8,930 nucleotides of DNA, from positions 1-8,930 of the forward strand of contig DATKCK010000089.1 in assembly GCA_035513215.1 (NCBI GenBank), written 5' to 3'. The translations under genes and the position numbers were made by a program. Each line of letters begins with the position of its first letter. The stretch's first letter is position 1. This DNA is from DATCZB01 sp035513215. Its GTDB lineage: Bacteria > Pseudomonadota > Gammaproteobacteria > Steroidobacterales > Rariloculaceae. Shown in pieces: positions 1-6,135 of this stretch. The notes beneath the pieces are model-generated. The model saw only the letters and a list, made by a program, of their open reading frames with translations. It searched no databases and was not told the DNA's origin.

Positions 1-75
1 TGCGATGTACTCGTCGAGACTCTCGGGGAACAGCGTGGCTTGGAACCGGTTCTCGCCCTCAATGAATCGCTTCAT
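1..75 (-). CDS. IS1182-family transposase, N-terminal fragment (gene runs off the left edge)
   Basis: The minus strand reads 25 codons from ATG at 75 to the window edge, beginning MKRFIEGENR and continuing with LFPESLDEYIA. From memory this matches the highly conserved start of IS1182-family (DDE-type) transposases, which usually read MKRFIEGE.R.Q.TLFPE.LDDYI. The protein would cut and join the ends of its own insertion sequence. Only the N-terminal segment is present, so the DDE catalytic residues and the intactness of the gene cannot be judged. A purine-rich GGTGGG lies about nine bases before the ATG and a TATAAT box lies just upstream, so this looks like a genuine gene start. The family call rests on a short stretch but a distinctive one. 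Confidence 0.85.
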   Translation of the reverse strand, partial: MKRFIEGENRFQATLFPESLDEYIA

Positions 76-110
76 TTGGCTTAACCCACCACTGAGACCT
101 GAAAATTATA
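76..110 (-). promoter_or_regulatory. Promoter -10 box and leader of the transposase gene
   Basis: On the minus strand a perfect TATAAT lies at 110-105, about 30 bases before the transposase ATG. GGTGGG follows it as a plausible ribosome binding site. No good -35 box sits 17 bases upstream: the bases at 133-128 read CTGTGT. A perfect -10 box in such GC-rich DNA, correctly placed before a start codon, is suggestive, but it was found by eye only. Confidence 0.5.
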
Positions 111-184
111 CGCGCCTCGACGTTTTGACACAGCCTCGGCCGGCGAGGGTCGCTCACCCGGTGATCGGCGCTCGAGACGGCCCG

Positions 185-204
185 ACGCGACCCAACGCGA
201 CCCA
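185..204. repeat. Two-copy 10-bp tandem repeat
   Basis: ACGCGACCCA occurs twice head to tail (185-194 and 195-204), in the gap between the transposase start and the end of the 461-aa protein gene. It could be a slippage product or part of the insertion-sequence flank. The terminal inverted repeat of the insertion sequence should also lie in 76-227, but it cannot be placed without the other end. The gap also holds a 5-bp hairpin (CCTCG/CGAGG, 134-148). Nothing else is recognisable there. Confidence 0.5.
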
Positions 205-227
205 ACTGAAAACGTGCTCCGACGCTG

Positions 228-1613
228 TTACTCGAAGCTGAAGATGTCCTCACGCTCGGGCCGCTGCATCTCCTGCTCGTGGTACCGCTCCCAGATCCGT
301 GCCCAGGGCCGGTCGTAGATGTCGGGTACCTCGTAGTCGATGACTGTGCCCGGCGCGACGGGTGTCGGGCGGCCGTCAACGGGGAAGATCGTCGCCGTGC
401 ACTCGATAAAGATAAATGGAGATGTCTCTTCTAAAGTACTGATTTTATAGAGATTACGAACCATCCGAATCGGCTCGACGAGAGCCTCGGGGTCGTAGAA
501 GACGCCTTCCTGATTGAGCCCCCTGAGTTCGCCCGACTCGCCGTAGGTCGGCGTATAGATTTCGATCGACTGCATCCGGTTCGAGAACTCAAAGTTGCCG
601 TGCGCCTTCCAGCCCTGGACGTTCGAGGTCCAGGTGATCAGCACGTCGCCGTCCCAGAAGCCGATCGTCTCGCCGTACCAGCGCGGCACGTCCTCGCCGA
701 GCCTCGGCACGGCGCCGTCGAGGTTGAACTCACGGCCGATATGGACACTAGTGATGAAATTGTCGGCGTCGCCCGCGAGGATCTGGACGAGCGACGGCGT
801 GACGATGATCGAGTGAGGCTGGTTCGTCACGCCGTGGTAGTGCCAGCGTCGCATGAACCCTTCGGGCCAGCAGAACTGGGCCGGCCACATTGCCACGTTT
901 GTGTTGCCGTGGTGGTAGGCCTCCTGGACCATGCGCGTTTGGTATTCCTCGGTCAGCAGCGACAGGATCGTCGGCATCTGGTTCCATAGAAGCTCCGCGT
1001 ACCAGTTCTGGCCGCGCGGCCACAGATAGCGGCCGGTCCATTCGCCGGGCACGCTTGCATAGCTGTGCCCGGTCGGGCCGCCGCGTTGCCGCGTTTCGTC
1101 GAGCAAGGCGGCGTAGTGAGCGGCGGCGGTCGAGAAAGGATAGGGGCTCACGATGGCCTCGCGCGGATAGTCGCGGTCGCAGTGCCCCCAGGCGGCCGAC
1201 GCCGGTGGGTCGTCGCCGATCGTGCCGGCGCGCCATTGCTGCTCGATCGAGGCGCTCGAGTTGCAGCGAAAGTACCGTGGGTCCGACCAGAGCTCGCGAT
1301 CCGCGTAGAAATCGTCGCTGGTGAAGAGATCCCGCGGCAGCGGCTCGACGCCGGGTGGCGGGCCGCCGTCGGGACTCGGACTGCCGACGACCCAGGGGCC
1401 GACCATCCAGTAGCGCTCCTCGTCGCCCGCGATCTCAGCCGGCGGCAGGGCCTCGGGGTCGTCGAGATCGGTCCAGGTCTCGACGGGGATCGCAACGGCA
1501 AGCGGGGCGCCGCGTCCGACGCTGTCGAAGCCGGGATCGGCGAGCTGCTGGGCCCCCGCGGCGGCACAGTGAGCGAGCCAGACGAGCACCACGGGCCGAA
1601 TCCGGTGCGTCAA
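228..1613 (-). CDS. Exported protein of unknown function, WEGD-like motif family (461 aa)
   Basis: No enzymatic function is recognised. The frame is open up to 1781, but the first part would overlap the esterase gene and has no signal-like sequence. A TTG at 1613 gives a convincing Sec signal peptide: MTHRIR, a hydrophobic core at 7-19, then AGA before Gln22. I chose it although its ribosome binding site is weak. The mature protein is rich in Trp, Tyr and His. Near residues 293-328 it has an R-x-F-x-L-D-G strand followed by WYGETIGFWDGDVLI. This corresponds to the 'R.IYLDGR ... W.G.S.G.WEGD.LVV' motif of a large family of uncharacterised periplasmic proteins, and a shorter relative is encoded at 5211-6053. 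The 19-codon stretch at 405-461 is strikingly AT-rich. The gene follows the esterase gene on the same strand after 112 bp, so cotranscription is possible. An exported binding or structural protein is as likely as an enzyme. Confidence 0.8.
   Translation of the reverse strand: MTHRIRPVVLVWLAHCAAAGAQQLADPGFDSVGRGAPLAVAIPVETWTDLDDPEALPPAEIAGDEERYWMVGPWVVGSPSPDGGPPPGVEPLPRDLFTSDDFYADRELWSDPRYFRCNSSASIEQQWRAGTIGDDPPASAAWGHCDRDYPREAIVSPYPFSTAAAHYAALLDETRQRGGPTGHSYASVPGEWTGRYLWPRGQNWYAELLWNQMPTILSLLTEEYQTRMVQEAYHHGNTNVAMWPAQFCWPEGFMRRWHYHGVTNQPHSIIVTPSLVQILAGDADNFITSVHIGREFNLDGAVPRLGEDVPRWYGETIGFWDGDVLITWTSNVQGWKAHGNFEFSNRMQSIEIYTPTYGESGELRGLNQEGVFYDPEALVEPIRMVRNLYKISTLEETSPFIFIECTATIFPVDGRPTPVAPGTVIDYEVPDIYDRPWARIWERYHEQEMQRPEREDIFSFE
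405..461 (-). other. AT-rich codon patch inside the 461-aa protein gene
   Basis: Nineteen consecutive codons (residues 385-403) use AT-rich choices such as GTT, CGT, AAT, AAA, ACT, TTA, ACA, TCT and TTT. By hand count 17 of 57 bases are G or C, about 30 percent, while the flanking codons return at once to G/C endings. The reading frame is intact. It contains CTCTATAAAATCAGTACT, which matches 14 of 18 bases, in the same frame, with the AT-rich patch in the NAT gene. Confidence 0.7.
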
Positions 1614-1666
1614 CTCGGGCACCAGCGCGAGAGGTCCTCGCAAGGGCGCGTCAGACCGGCGCAGAT

Positions 1667-1683
1667 CTGGCCCGAGCGGCCAG
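1667..1683. other. Intercistronic hairpin between the esterase and 461-aa protein genes
   Basis: CTGGCC at 1667-1672 and GGCCAG at 1678-1683 form a perfect 6-bp stem around a 5-base loop, in the 112-bp gap after the esterase stop codon. No T-run follows on the minus strand, so a classic intrinsic terminator is not supported. It could stabilise the upstream message or attenuate read-through into the downstream gene, or it may be a chance product of GC-rich DNA. Confidence 0.35.
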
Positions 1684-1725
1684 GGCAGGCGGGGCCGGTC
1701 AAGGCTCGATCCCGCGCGCGGCGCC

Positions 1726-2646
1726 TCAGGGCCTGAGCGCCGCCGCCAGAAACTCGGCAGCGAGCTCGGTGCGCTCGGCATCGAAAAATGCCTCGCCGCC
1801 GTGCCCGGCGCCGTGAATGACCTCGAAATGCGTCGTCAGGCCGTTCTCCTTGGCGGTGCCGTGCAGCTCGTGCGACTGGTTGATCGGCATCTGCGGATCC
1901 TGGTCGCCGTGAAGCAGCAACAGGGCCGGGTCTCTCGGGTCGACCTGAAACACAGGGCTGCCGAAGCGGGCGAGGTCGACCTTGTCCTCGACGCTGCCGC
2001 CGAGCAGCAGCTCGATCGCGGGCTCGCGTACGTTGAGCCCGAACGGCGTCGACTGGCCGAGAATCGTCGTCAGGTTAGAGGCGCCGAAGTAGCTGACGAT
2101 GGCATGCACGTCTGACGAGACAACCGTGTTGCCGCCGATCTCGCCTTCGTGCGGCGCGCTGCCGTTGGTCAGGCCGACGAGCGCCGCGAGGTGAGCGCCG
2201 GACGAGACGCCAGTGATGCCGATGCGCGTGGCGTCATAGCCGTACTCGCCGGCATTGGCGCGCAGGAAACGGATCGCGGCCTTGATGTCGTGCACTTGAG
2301 CCGGCAGCGGGGAGACCGGTGTGAGCCGGAACGAGACGCTGGCGAGCGCAAAGCCGTGATCGACGAGATCGATGACGCTGACCGAGTCGCGCGATCCGAA
2401 CCGCCACGCGCCGCCGTGAACGTAAACGACGAGCGGCGGGTTATCGACGCCGGCCGGCATATAAAGGTCGAGCGCGAGCGTCTCGTCGCCGACCGTCGCG
2501 TACGGGATGGCGGCAGTCTTGCCGGTCGACGGCCGCTCGCTGACATCGGTGGCCGGGAAGCCGGGCTGGGCTTGAGGGCCCGGTCCCGCCAGAAACATGG
2601 CGGCTGCCAGGCAGGCGGCAATCAGTCGTTTTGAAAGGTTCCCCAT
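1726..2646 (-). CDS. Exported alpha/beta-hydrolase, BD-FAE-like esterase (306 aa)
   Basis: A serine esterase or lipase of the alpha/beta-hydrolase fold, expected to cleave carboxylic esters outside the cytoplasm. The chosen ATG at 2646 gives a signal peptide (MGNLSKRL, a hydrophobic stretch at 8-20, then a Pro/Gln-rich cleavage region) and is preceded by GGGAG. The open frame extends to 2754, but the added residues overlap the NAT gene and are not signal-like. Visible motifs are the oxyanion-hole HGGAW (77-81), the nucleophile elbow GVSSGAH (146-152) with Ser148, the acid in HGDQDP with Asp250, and the base His282 in GAGHGG. The elbow followed by A-H-L-A-A resembles the BD-FAE group (bifunctional feruloyl and acetyl-xylan esterases) and the hormone-sensitive-lipase relatives. 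The triad is complete and the length is usual for the family. It lies 85 bp downstream of the NAT gene. Substrate is unknown; acetyl, feruloyl and simple alkyl esters are all possible. Confidence 0.88.
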   Translation of the reverse strand: MGNLSKRLIAACLAAAMFLAGPGPQAQPGFPATDVSERPSTGKTAAIPYATVGDETLALDLYMPAGVDNPPLVVYVHGGAWRFGSRDSVSVIDLVDHGFALASVSFRLTPVSPLPAQVHDIKAAIRFLRANAGEYGYDATRIGITGVSSGAHLAALVGLTNGSAPHEGEIGGNTVVSSDVHAIVSYFGASNLTTILGQSTPFGLNVREPAIELLLGGSVEDKVDLARFGSPVFQVDPRDPALLLLHGDQDPQMPINQSHELHGTAKENGLTTHFEVIHGAGHGGEAFFDAERTELAAEFLAAALRP

Positions 2647-2731
2647 CGTCGGCTCCCGAGTTCTTCTGATAATCTCCCAATAGATGCGGGCCGGGCTTAT
2701 CCCGTAATGATAATCGAGCCGGTTCCGGTCG

Positions 2732-3547
2732 TCATGGTGTTTCAGGTCCGGCAATGCGCTCGAGCAGGCTGTCGAGGCGGTCGTCCGCCGGCAGCGCGAT
2801 CCCGAACTCGTCTGTCAGAAGCGATTTCAGCGCCCGTGACGACGCGACGCTGCGCCGCTCGGCGAGCCTGCCCGACTCGTAGCGGGAGAGCTCGTTGCCG
2901 CCGAGCGACAGTCGGGCGCCCTCGAGCGGCCTTGCCGCCATCAGTCGCCGCCGGAAATGCGAGTCCGGCCAGGTCTGGACGAAATGGTTCATCGCTTCGT
3001 AATCGATCGCGCGCTGCGTCTGAAGGTCGAACTCGTAGGCGGCGCGCCATTCGCCGCCGAAGTTAATAAGAAGTTCAAATTCATCCCCTATAGCATTGAT
3101 TTTAAAGACCTCATGTGGTGTCCGTTGCTCGAGCCCGGGCGCGAACTCGAGCGGTGCCGTCAGGGTTGCTCCGCCGAAGCCGACGTCGCAGAGGTATCGC
3201 TTCTCGCCGAGAGAGGCGAGCAGCACCATGTGCGTGCGCGGATTGACGTAGCTTTGGTCGCGATTCCAGACCACGCGCGCCGCGAGCGGAACGACCTCGA
3301 AGCCGAGCGTCTCGAGCACGGACTGAAACAATGCGTTGTGCTCGAAGCAGTAACCGCCGCGCTGGCGCCGAATCAGCTTGTCCTCGAGGGCCTCCGTCTC
3401 GAGGCTCACCGGCTCGCCGAGCAATGTGCTGAGGTTTTCGAACGGGATGGCCGTGGGATGCAGCCGATGCAGCGCCTGGAGGGTCGCAAGGTCCGGTTTC
3501 GCCCGGCCTCGAAAGCCGATGCGATCGAAATAGGGCTTGAGCTTCAT
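2732..3547 (-). CDS. nat: Arylamine N-acetyltransferase (271 aa)
   Basis: This enzyme transfers an acetyl group from acetyl-CoA to the amino group of arylamines, hydrazines or hydroxylamines in the cytoplasm, through an acetyl-cysteine intermediate. The family signatures are all present: IPFENL near the N-terminus (34-39), RGGYCFEHN with the catalytic Cys67, NPRTH with His106, and DVGFGG with Asp121. These form the complete Cys-His-Asp triad at almost the spacing of the Salmonella enzyme (69, 107, 122). A TTG four codons upstream (3559) is an alternative start. The ATG at 3547 fits the family alignment better, though neither has a good ribosome binding site. There is no signal peptide, in contrast to nearly every neighbour. 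Residues 145-162 are encoded by an AT-rich patch (3062-3115). The gene heads the minus-strand group with the esterase and the 461-aa protein. Confidence 0.93.
   Translation of the reverse strand: MKLKPYFDRIGFRGRAKPDLATLQALHRLHPTAIPFENLSTLLGEPVSLETEALEDKLIRRQRGGYCFEHNALFQSVLETLGFEVVPLAARVVWNRDQSYVNPRTHMVLLASLGEKRYLCDVGFGGATLTAPLEFAPGLEQRTPHEVFKINAIGDEFELLINFGGEWRAAYEFDLQTQRAIDYEAMNHFVQTWPDSHFRRRLMAARPLEGARLSLGGNELSRYESGRLAERRSVASSRALKSLLTDEFGIALPADDRLDSLLERIAGPETP
3062..3115 (-). other. AT-rich codon patch inside the NAT gene
   Basis: Eighteen consecutive codons (residues 145-162) use AT-rich choices such as CAT, TTT, AAA, AAT, ATA, GAA, CTT and ATT. By hand count 17 of 54 bases are G or C, about 31 percent, flanked on both sides by GC-rich codons. 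It includes GTCTTTAAAATCAATGCT, which matches 14 of 18 bases, in frame, with the patch in the 461-aa protein gene. The frame is intact and the encoded strand looks normal for a NAT. Confidence 0.7.
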
Positions 3548-3568
3548 CGTGTGAGCCAAACGCCAGAA

Positions 3569-3588
3569 CTTAGGTTAGCATCTTAGGT
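3569..3588. promoter_or_regulatory. Direct repeat CTTAGGT x2 in the divergent intergenic region
   Basis: CTTAGGT occurs at 3569-3575 and again at 3582-3588, 13 bases start to start, in the 88-bp gap between the divergent NAT (minus) and MBL lipoprotein (plus) genes. The gap is also locally less GC-rich than the genes. The minus strand carries TTGACG at 3603-3598, close to a -35 consensus, but no convincing -10 box follows at 16-18 bases. An operator or activator site shared by both genes is possible; no known regulator was recognised. Confidence 0.35.
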
Positions 3589-3635
3589 CCAATCCGACGT
3601 CAACTCCGAAAAAAACCATCGGACAGGGGGATCAT

Positions 3636-5117
3636 ATGTTTCGCAGAACGATCGCGTGCGCGGTGCTGCCTGCATTGCTGGCGCTGGGGTGCGCCCCGGA
3701 GCCCGAGACGATAACGGCCGTAGAAACGATGCCGGCCGAGCCTGGCGCCGAAGAGGTGCTCGCCGACGTCGTCGAGGCCATGGGGACAGAGAATCTCGAC
3801 TCGATCACCTACTCGGGCAGGGCGTGGCGGATCAGAAACGGCTGGATGCAGACGCCGCATGCCGACCCGCCGTGGCCGTGGCGTGACGAGATCACGAATT
3901 ACCGGCGCACGATCGATCTCGGGGCGCCCGCCTCGCTCTCGCGCGGGGACACCTTCGCGTCGAATCTGTTTCTCGATCCGCCGACCGCGGGGACCTTTAC
4001 GCAAAACATTGCGGCCGACGACTCGGACTGGTCCGATCAGCTCGAGATCTGGCTGACGCCGTGGGGATTTCTCGAGGGCGCGGCCGGGAACGGCGTCGAG
4101 CTCTCGACGGGCATGCTCGATGGCGTCGAGTACCGCGTCCTGTCGTGGATGTCGCCCGAGGACCAGACCTCGCCGTCGGGCCTGCGCTACATGGTCAACG
4201 GCTACATCAACGACGCTGACCTCGTCGCGGGCGTGGAAACCCGGGTCGAGGACGCGTTCATGGGCGACTTCCACATCGCGCAGGTCTACCACAATTATCA
4301 CGATGTCGACGGGGTCATGGTGCCGCAGACGATCGAGCAGCAGCGCGGCGGCGGCGGCGTCTTCGGCGTGGTCGTGGCCGATGCGAGCGCAAACCCGTCG
4401 AATCTCGCCGAGCTGATGACGCAGCCTCAAGACGGCGGCCGTGGCGGCTTGGGCGGAGGTGGCGGCGGACGGGGCGGTCAACCGCCGACCGATATCGTCG
4501 AGGAGGCCGGCGACAACGTCTGGCTCGTTACCGGAGGCTACGTGGCGCTCGTCGCCGAGTTCGAGGATCACGTGATGGTCTTCGAGGCCGGCCAGTCCGA
4601 AGCGCGCGGCGAGCAGATTCTCGCCGAGGTTCAGGCGCTCACGCCGGACAAGCCGATCCGATATCTTGTCAACTCGCATCCGCATTCGGATCACACGGCC
4701 GGCATCGTCCCTTTCATCAGAAACGGCACGACGCTGATCACGCACGCGAACAACGTCGATTTCCTCGAGATGGCGCTCAGCAATCCGCGCACGCTGCTCG
4801 GCGAGGAGACGCTCGATCCCGAGATCGAAGGGGTCGAGGGCGTCGCGGTTTACGAGGACTCGCTGAACCGGGTCGAGCTGCACTCGGTGCCGAACGGCCA
4901 TACCGACGGCATGCTCGTTGCGGTGCTGCCTCGTCAGGGCATCCTGTTCCAGGCCGATTTCACGCTGCCGCAGCCGGGCGCCGCGGCGAATCCTTTCGTC
5001 AGGACGCTCGCGGAATACGTGGCCGAGGCCGATCCGGACTTCGAGCGCTACCTGGCCGTGCACGCCGCTCAGGTGCCGCAGACGAAGGCCGATCTGCTCG
5101 CGACGATCGATCAGTAG
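3636..5117 (+). CDS. Lipoprotein with C-terminal metallo-beta-lactamase-fold hydrolase domain (493 aa)
   Basis: An envelope-anchored metallohydrolase, presumably with two bound metal ions. The ATG at 3636 is preceded by AGGGGG at a good distance. The first 19 residues are a lipoprotein signal (MFRR, hydrophobic core, LALGC), with Cys19 as the lipidation site and Ala at +2, which fits outer-membrane sorting. Residues about 35-240 form an uncharacterised domain, possibly related to the LolA/LppX-like N-terminal regions found in other MBL lipoproteins. A glycine-rich linker spans about 267-283. The MBL domain follows with all the metal ligands: H348, H350, D352 and H353 in SHPHSDH, H422 in PNGHTDG, D441 in FQADF and H476 near the end. 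Active-site completeness argues for a real enzyme. The family includes lactonases, beta-lactamases, alkylsulfatases and glyoxalase II, and nothing here decides among them. It stands alone on this strand, divergent from NAT and convergent with the next gene. Confidence 0.9.
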   Translation: MFRRTIACAVLPALLALGCAPEPETITAVETMPAEPGAEEVLADVVEAMGTENLDSITYSGRAWRIRNGWMQTPHADPPWPWRDEITNYRRTIDLGAPASLSRGDTFASNLFLDPPTAGTFTQNIAADDSDWSDQLEIWLTPWGFLEGAAGNGVELSTGMLDGVEYRVLSWMSPEDQTSPSGLRYMVNGYINDADLVAGVETRVEDAFMGDFHIAQVYHNYHDVDGVMVPQTIEQQRGGGGVFGVVVADASANPSNLAELMTQPQDGGRGGLGGGGGGRGGQPPTDIVEEAGDNVWLVTGGYVALVAEFEDHVMVFEAGQSEARGEQILAEVQALTPDKPIRYLVNSHPHSDHTAGIVPFIRNGTTLITHANNVDFLEMALSNPRTLLGEETLDPEIEGVEGVAVYEDSLNRVELHSVPNGHTDGMLVAVLPRQGILFQADFTLPQPGAAANPFVRTLAEYVAEADPDFERYLAVHAAQVPQTKADLLATIDQ

Positions 5118-5152
5118 TCAGGCGCCGGACCGGGACGGCGCTTCCGATAATT

Positions 5153-5190
5153 CCGGGCGGCGGGTCGGCCTTCGACGGCTCGCCGCCCGG
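5153..5190. terminator. GC-rich hairpin between convergent genes, possible bidirectional terminator
   Basis: CCGGGCGGCG at 5153-5162 and CGCCGCCCGG at 5181-5190 form a perfect 10-bp stem around 18 bases. The loop itself can form a small inner stem, GTCG/CGAC (5164-5167 with 5173-5176). It sits in the 93-bp gap between the ends of the converging MBL lipoprotein and WEGD-type genes, where a terminator is expected for both. No T-run follows on either side, so factor-independent termination is not assured. A blocking or message-stabilising hairpin is the safer reading. Confidence 0.5.
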
Positions 5191-5210
5191 CGTCGCCGAC
5201 GGCTGCGGCG

Positions 5211-6053
5211 TCAGTCGTAGTATTCGATCGACTGCTCGTTCTCGATGCAGATGAACTCGATCAGGCTCGTATCGACGAGGATCGTGTGCTCGACCCGGAC
5301 CGTGAACGGCTCGGTGTAAGCGGTCGGGTCGTCGATCGTGATGTCGATCTCCATGCGGCCGAAGCTAGGACGCCGGAATCGCTCGATGATCGTGCCGTCG
5401 ACGGTGAACGGGCTGCCGAAGACGTCGAGCCAGGTGTCCTTCATCTGCGTCGTCGTCACGACGAGCTCGTCGCCTTCCCAGCGTCCCCATGAATAGCCGT
5501 ACCACCACGGCAGGGGGTCGTTATCGGGCGAGCGGCGGCCGTCGAGGTAAATCTGGCGCACCCCGGCGTTGCCCTCATAAAGAATCAGCAGGACGTCCTC
5601 GGTCTGGACGATCTCGCGCGGCTGCGGGTGCAGGTGAAACTGCATGTGGCCCATCGGCAGGCAATGAGCATCGGGGTTGTCCTGCTGGTTCCGCTCCATC
5701 CGCTCGGCCCTGAGCTCGCGTGCCCAGTCCTGAAACGGCGCGCCGCCTTCGATGTACTCGCCGATGTCGAAGAACGTCGCGTAGGGCGGATCGCCCGGGT
5801 CCTGCTCAGGGAGCTGCGGTTCGCCCGGTTCGCGCGCTTCAGTGCCGCCGCCGATCGCGCCGGGCAGGATTTCCCAGATACCGGTGAAATCCGGCGTGCC
5901 CCATTCGGTCCGCGGCGCCGGCGCATCGATGTCGACCGAGCCGTCAGGGTTGCGCGGCACGTCCCGATCCGCGTGCGAGGGCCATTGCGCCGCGGCCGGG
6001 CCGCCGGCGAGCAGGATCGATCCGATCGCCAGTGTGCTGAACGTGTTTCTCAT
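5211..6053 (-). CDS. Exported protein of unknown function, WEGD-motif family (280 aa)
   Basis: A member of a large uncharacterised family seen mainly in Acidobacteriota and uncultured Proteobacteria; no activity is known to me. The ATG at 6053 begins a clear Sec signal peptide (MRNTFSTLAIGSILLAGG, then PAAA before Gln23). The open frame extends to 6203, but the extra residues are not signal-like and overlap the divergent neighbour. Family hallmarks include WGTPDFTGIWE (51-61), a Cys131-Leu-Pro segment, QIYLDGRRSP (167-176), WWYGYSWGRWEGDELVV (183-199), ERFRRP (224-229), and a C-terminal 'FICIEN' strand with Cys269. Beta-rich composition suggests a beta-sandwich or barrel. The central motif matches the 461-aa protein at 228-1613, making the two distant relatives. 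It is divergent from the cytochrome/quinoprotein operon, with 82 bp between start codons. The ribosome binding site is weak. Confidence 0.85.
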   Translation of the reverse strand: MRNTFSTLAIGSILLAGGPAAAQWPSHADRDVPRNPDGSVDIDAPAPRTEWGTPDFTGIWEILPGAIGGGTEAREPGEPQLPEQDPGDPPYATFFDIGEYIEGGAPFQDWARELRAERMERNQQDNPDAHCLPMGHMQFHLHPQPREIVQTEDVLLILYEGNAGVRQIYLDGRRSPDNDPLPWWYGYSWGRWEGDELVVTTTQMKDTWLDVFGSPFTVDGTIIERFRRPSFGRMEIDITIDDPTAYTEPFTVRVEHTILVDTSLIEFICIENEQSIEYYD

Positions 6054-6135
6054 GGGCCCGATTCTACGTCGAATCTCCGCGAATCGCCTCGGTCGTGAGG
6101 CATAATCGGCAACGGATTCCTCGAAGAGGCTTATC
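6054..6135. promoter_or_regulatory. Divergent promoter region between the WEGD-type protein and the lipoprotein-cytochrome-quinoprotein operon
   Basis: These 82 bp must hold promoters for both directions if the two flanking genes are expressed separately. On the plus strand CATAAT at 6101-6106 is one mismatch from a -10 box and lies about 30 bases before the lipoprotein GTG. On the minus strand TAGAAT at 6066-6061 is also one mismatch away, but it would leave almost no leader before the ATG at 6053. Neither has a recognisable -35 box. The plus-strand ribosome binding site AAGAGG is at 6124-6129. Confidence 0.35.

Noticed and set aside
134..148. CCTCG/CGAGG hairpin as a terminator for the 461-aa protein gene
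   Set aside because: The stem has only five pairs, lies about 80 bases from the stop codon and has no T-run.
1614..1781. N-terminal extension of the 461-aa protein
   Set aside because: It overlaps the end of the esterase gene and would bury the signal peptide about 56 residues into the protein.
2647..2754. N-terminal extension of the esterase and a small CGGG/CCCG hairpin at 2692-2704
   Set aside because: The extension overlaps NAT and precedes a proper signal peptide that has its own ribosome binding site. The hairpin has only four base pairs.
4435..4485. GGC-rich repeat stretch in the MBL lipoprotein gene as a possible DNA repeat array
   Set aside because: It reads in frame as a glycine-rich inter-domain linker and shows no regular spacer-repeat structure.
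3600..5063. A 487-codon open frame on the minus strand opposite the MBL lipoprotein gene
   Set aside because: It is Arg-, Asp- and Val-rich, has no recognisable domain or signal, and mirrors the GC-rich codon pattern of the plus-strand gene, whose metal-binding motifs are unmistakable.
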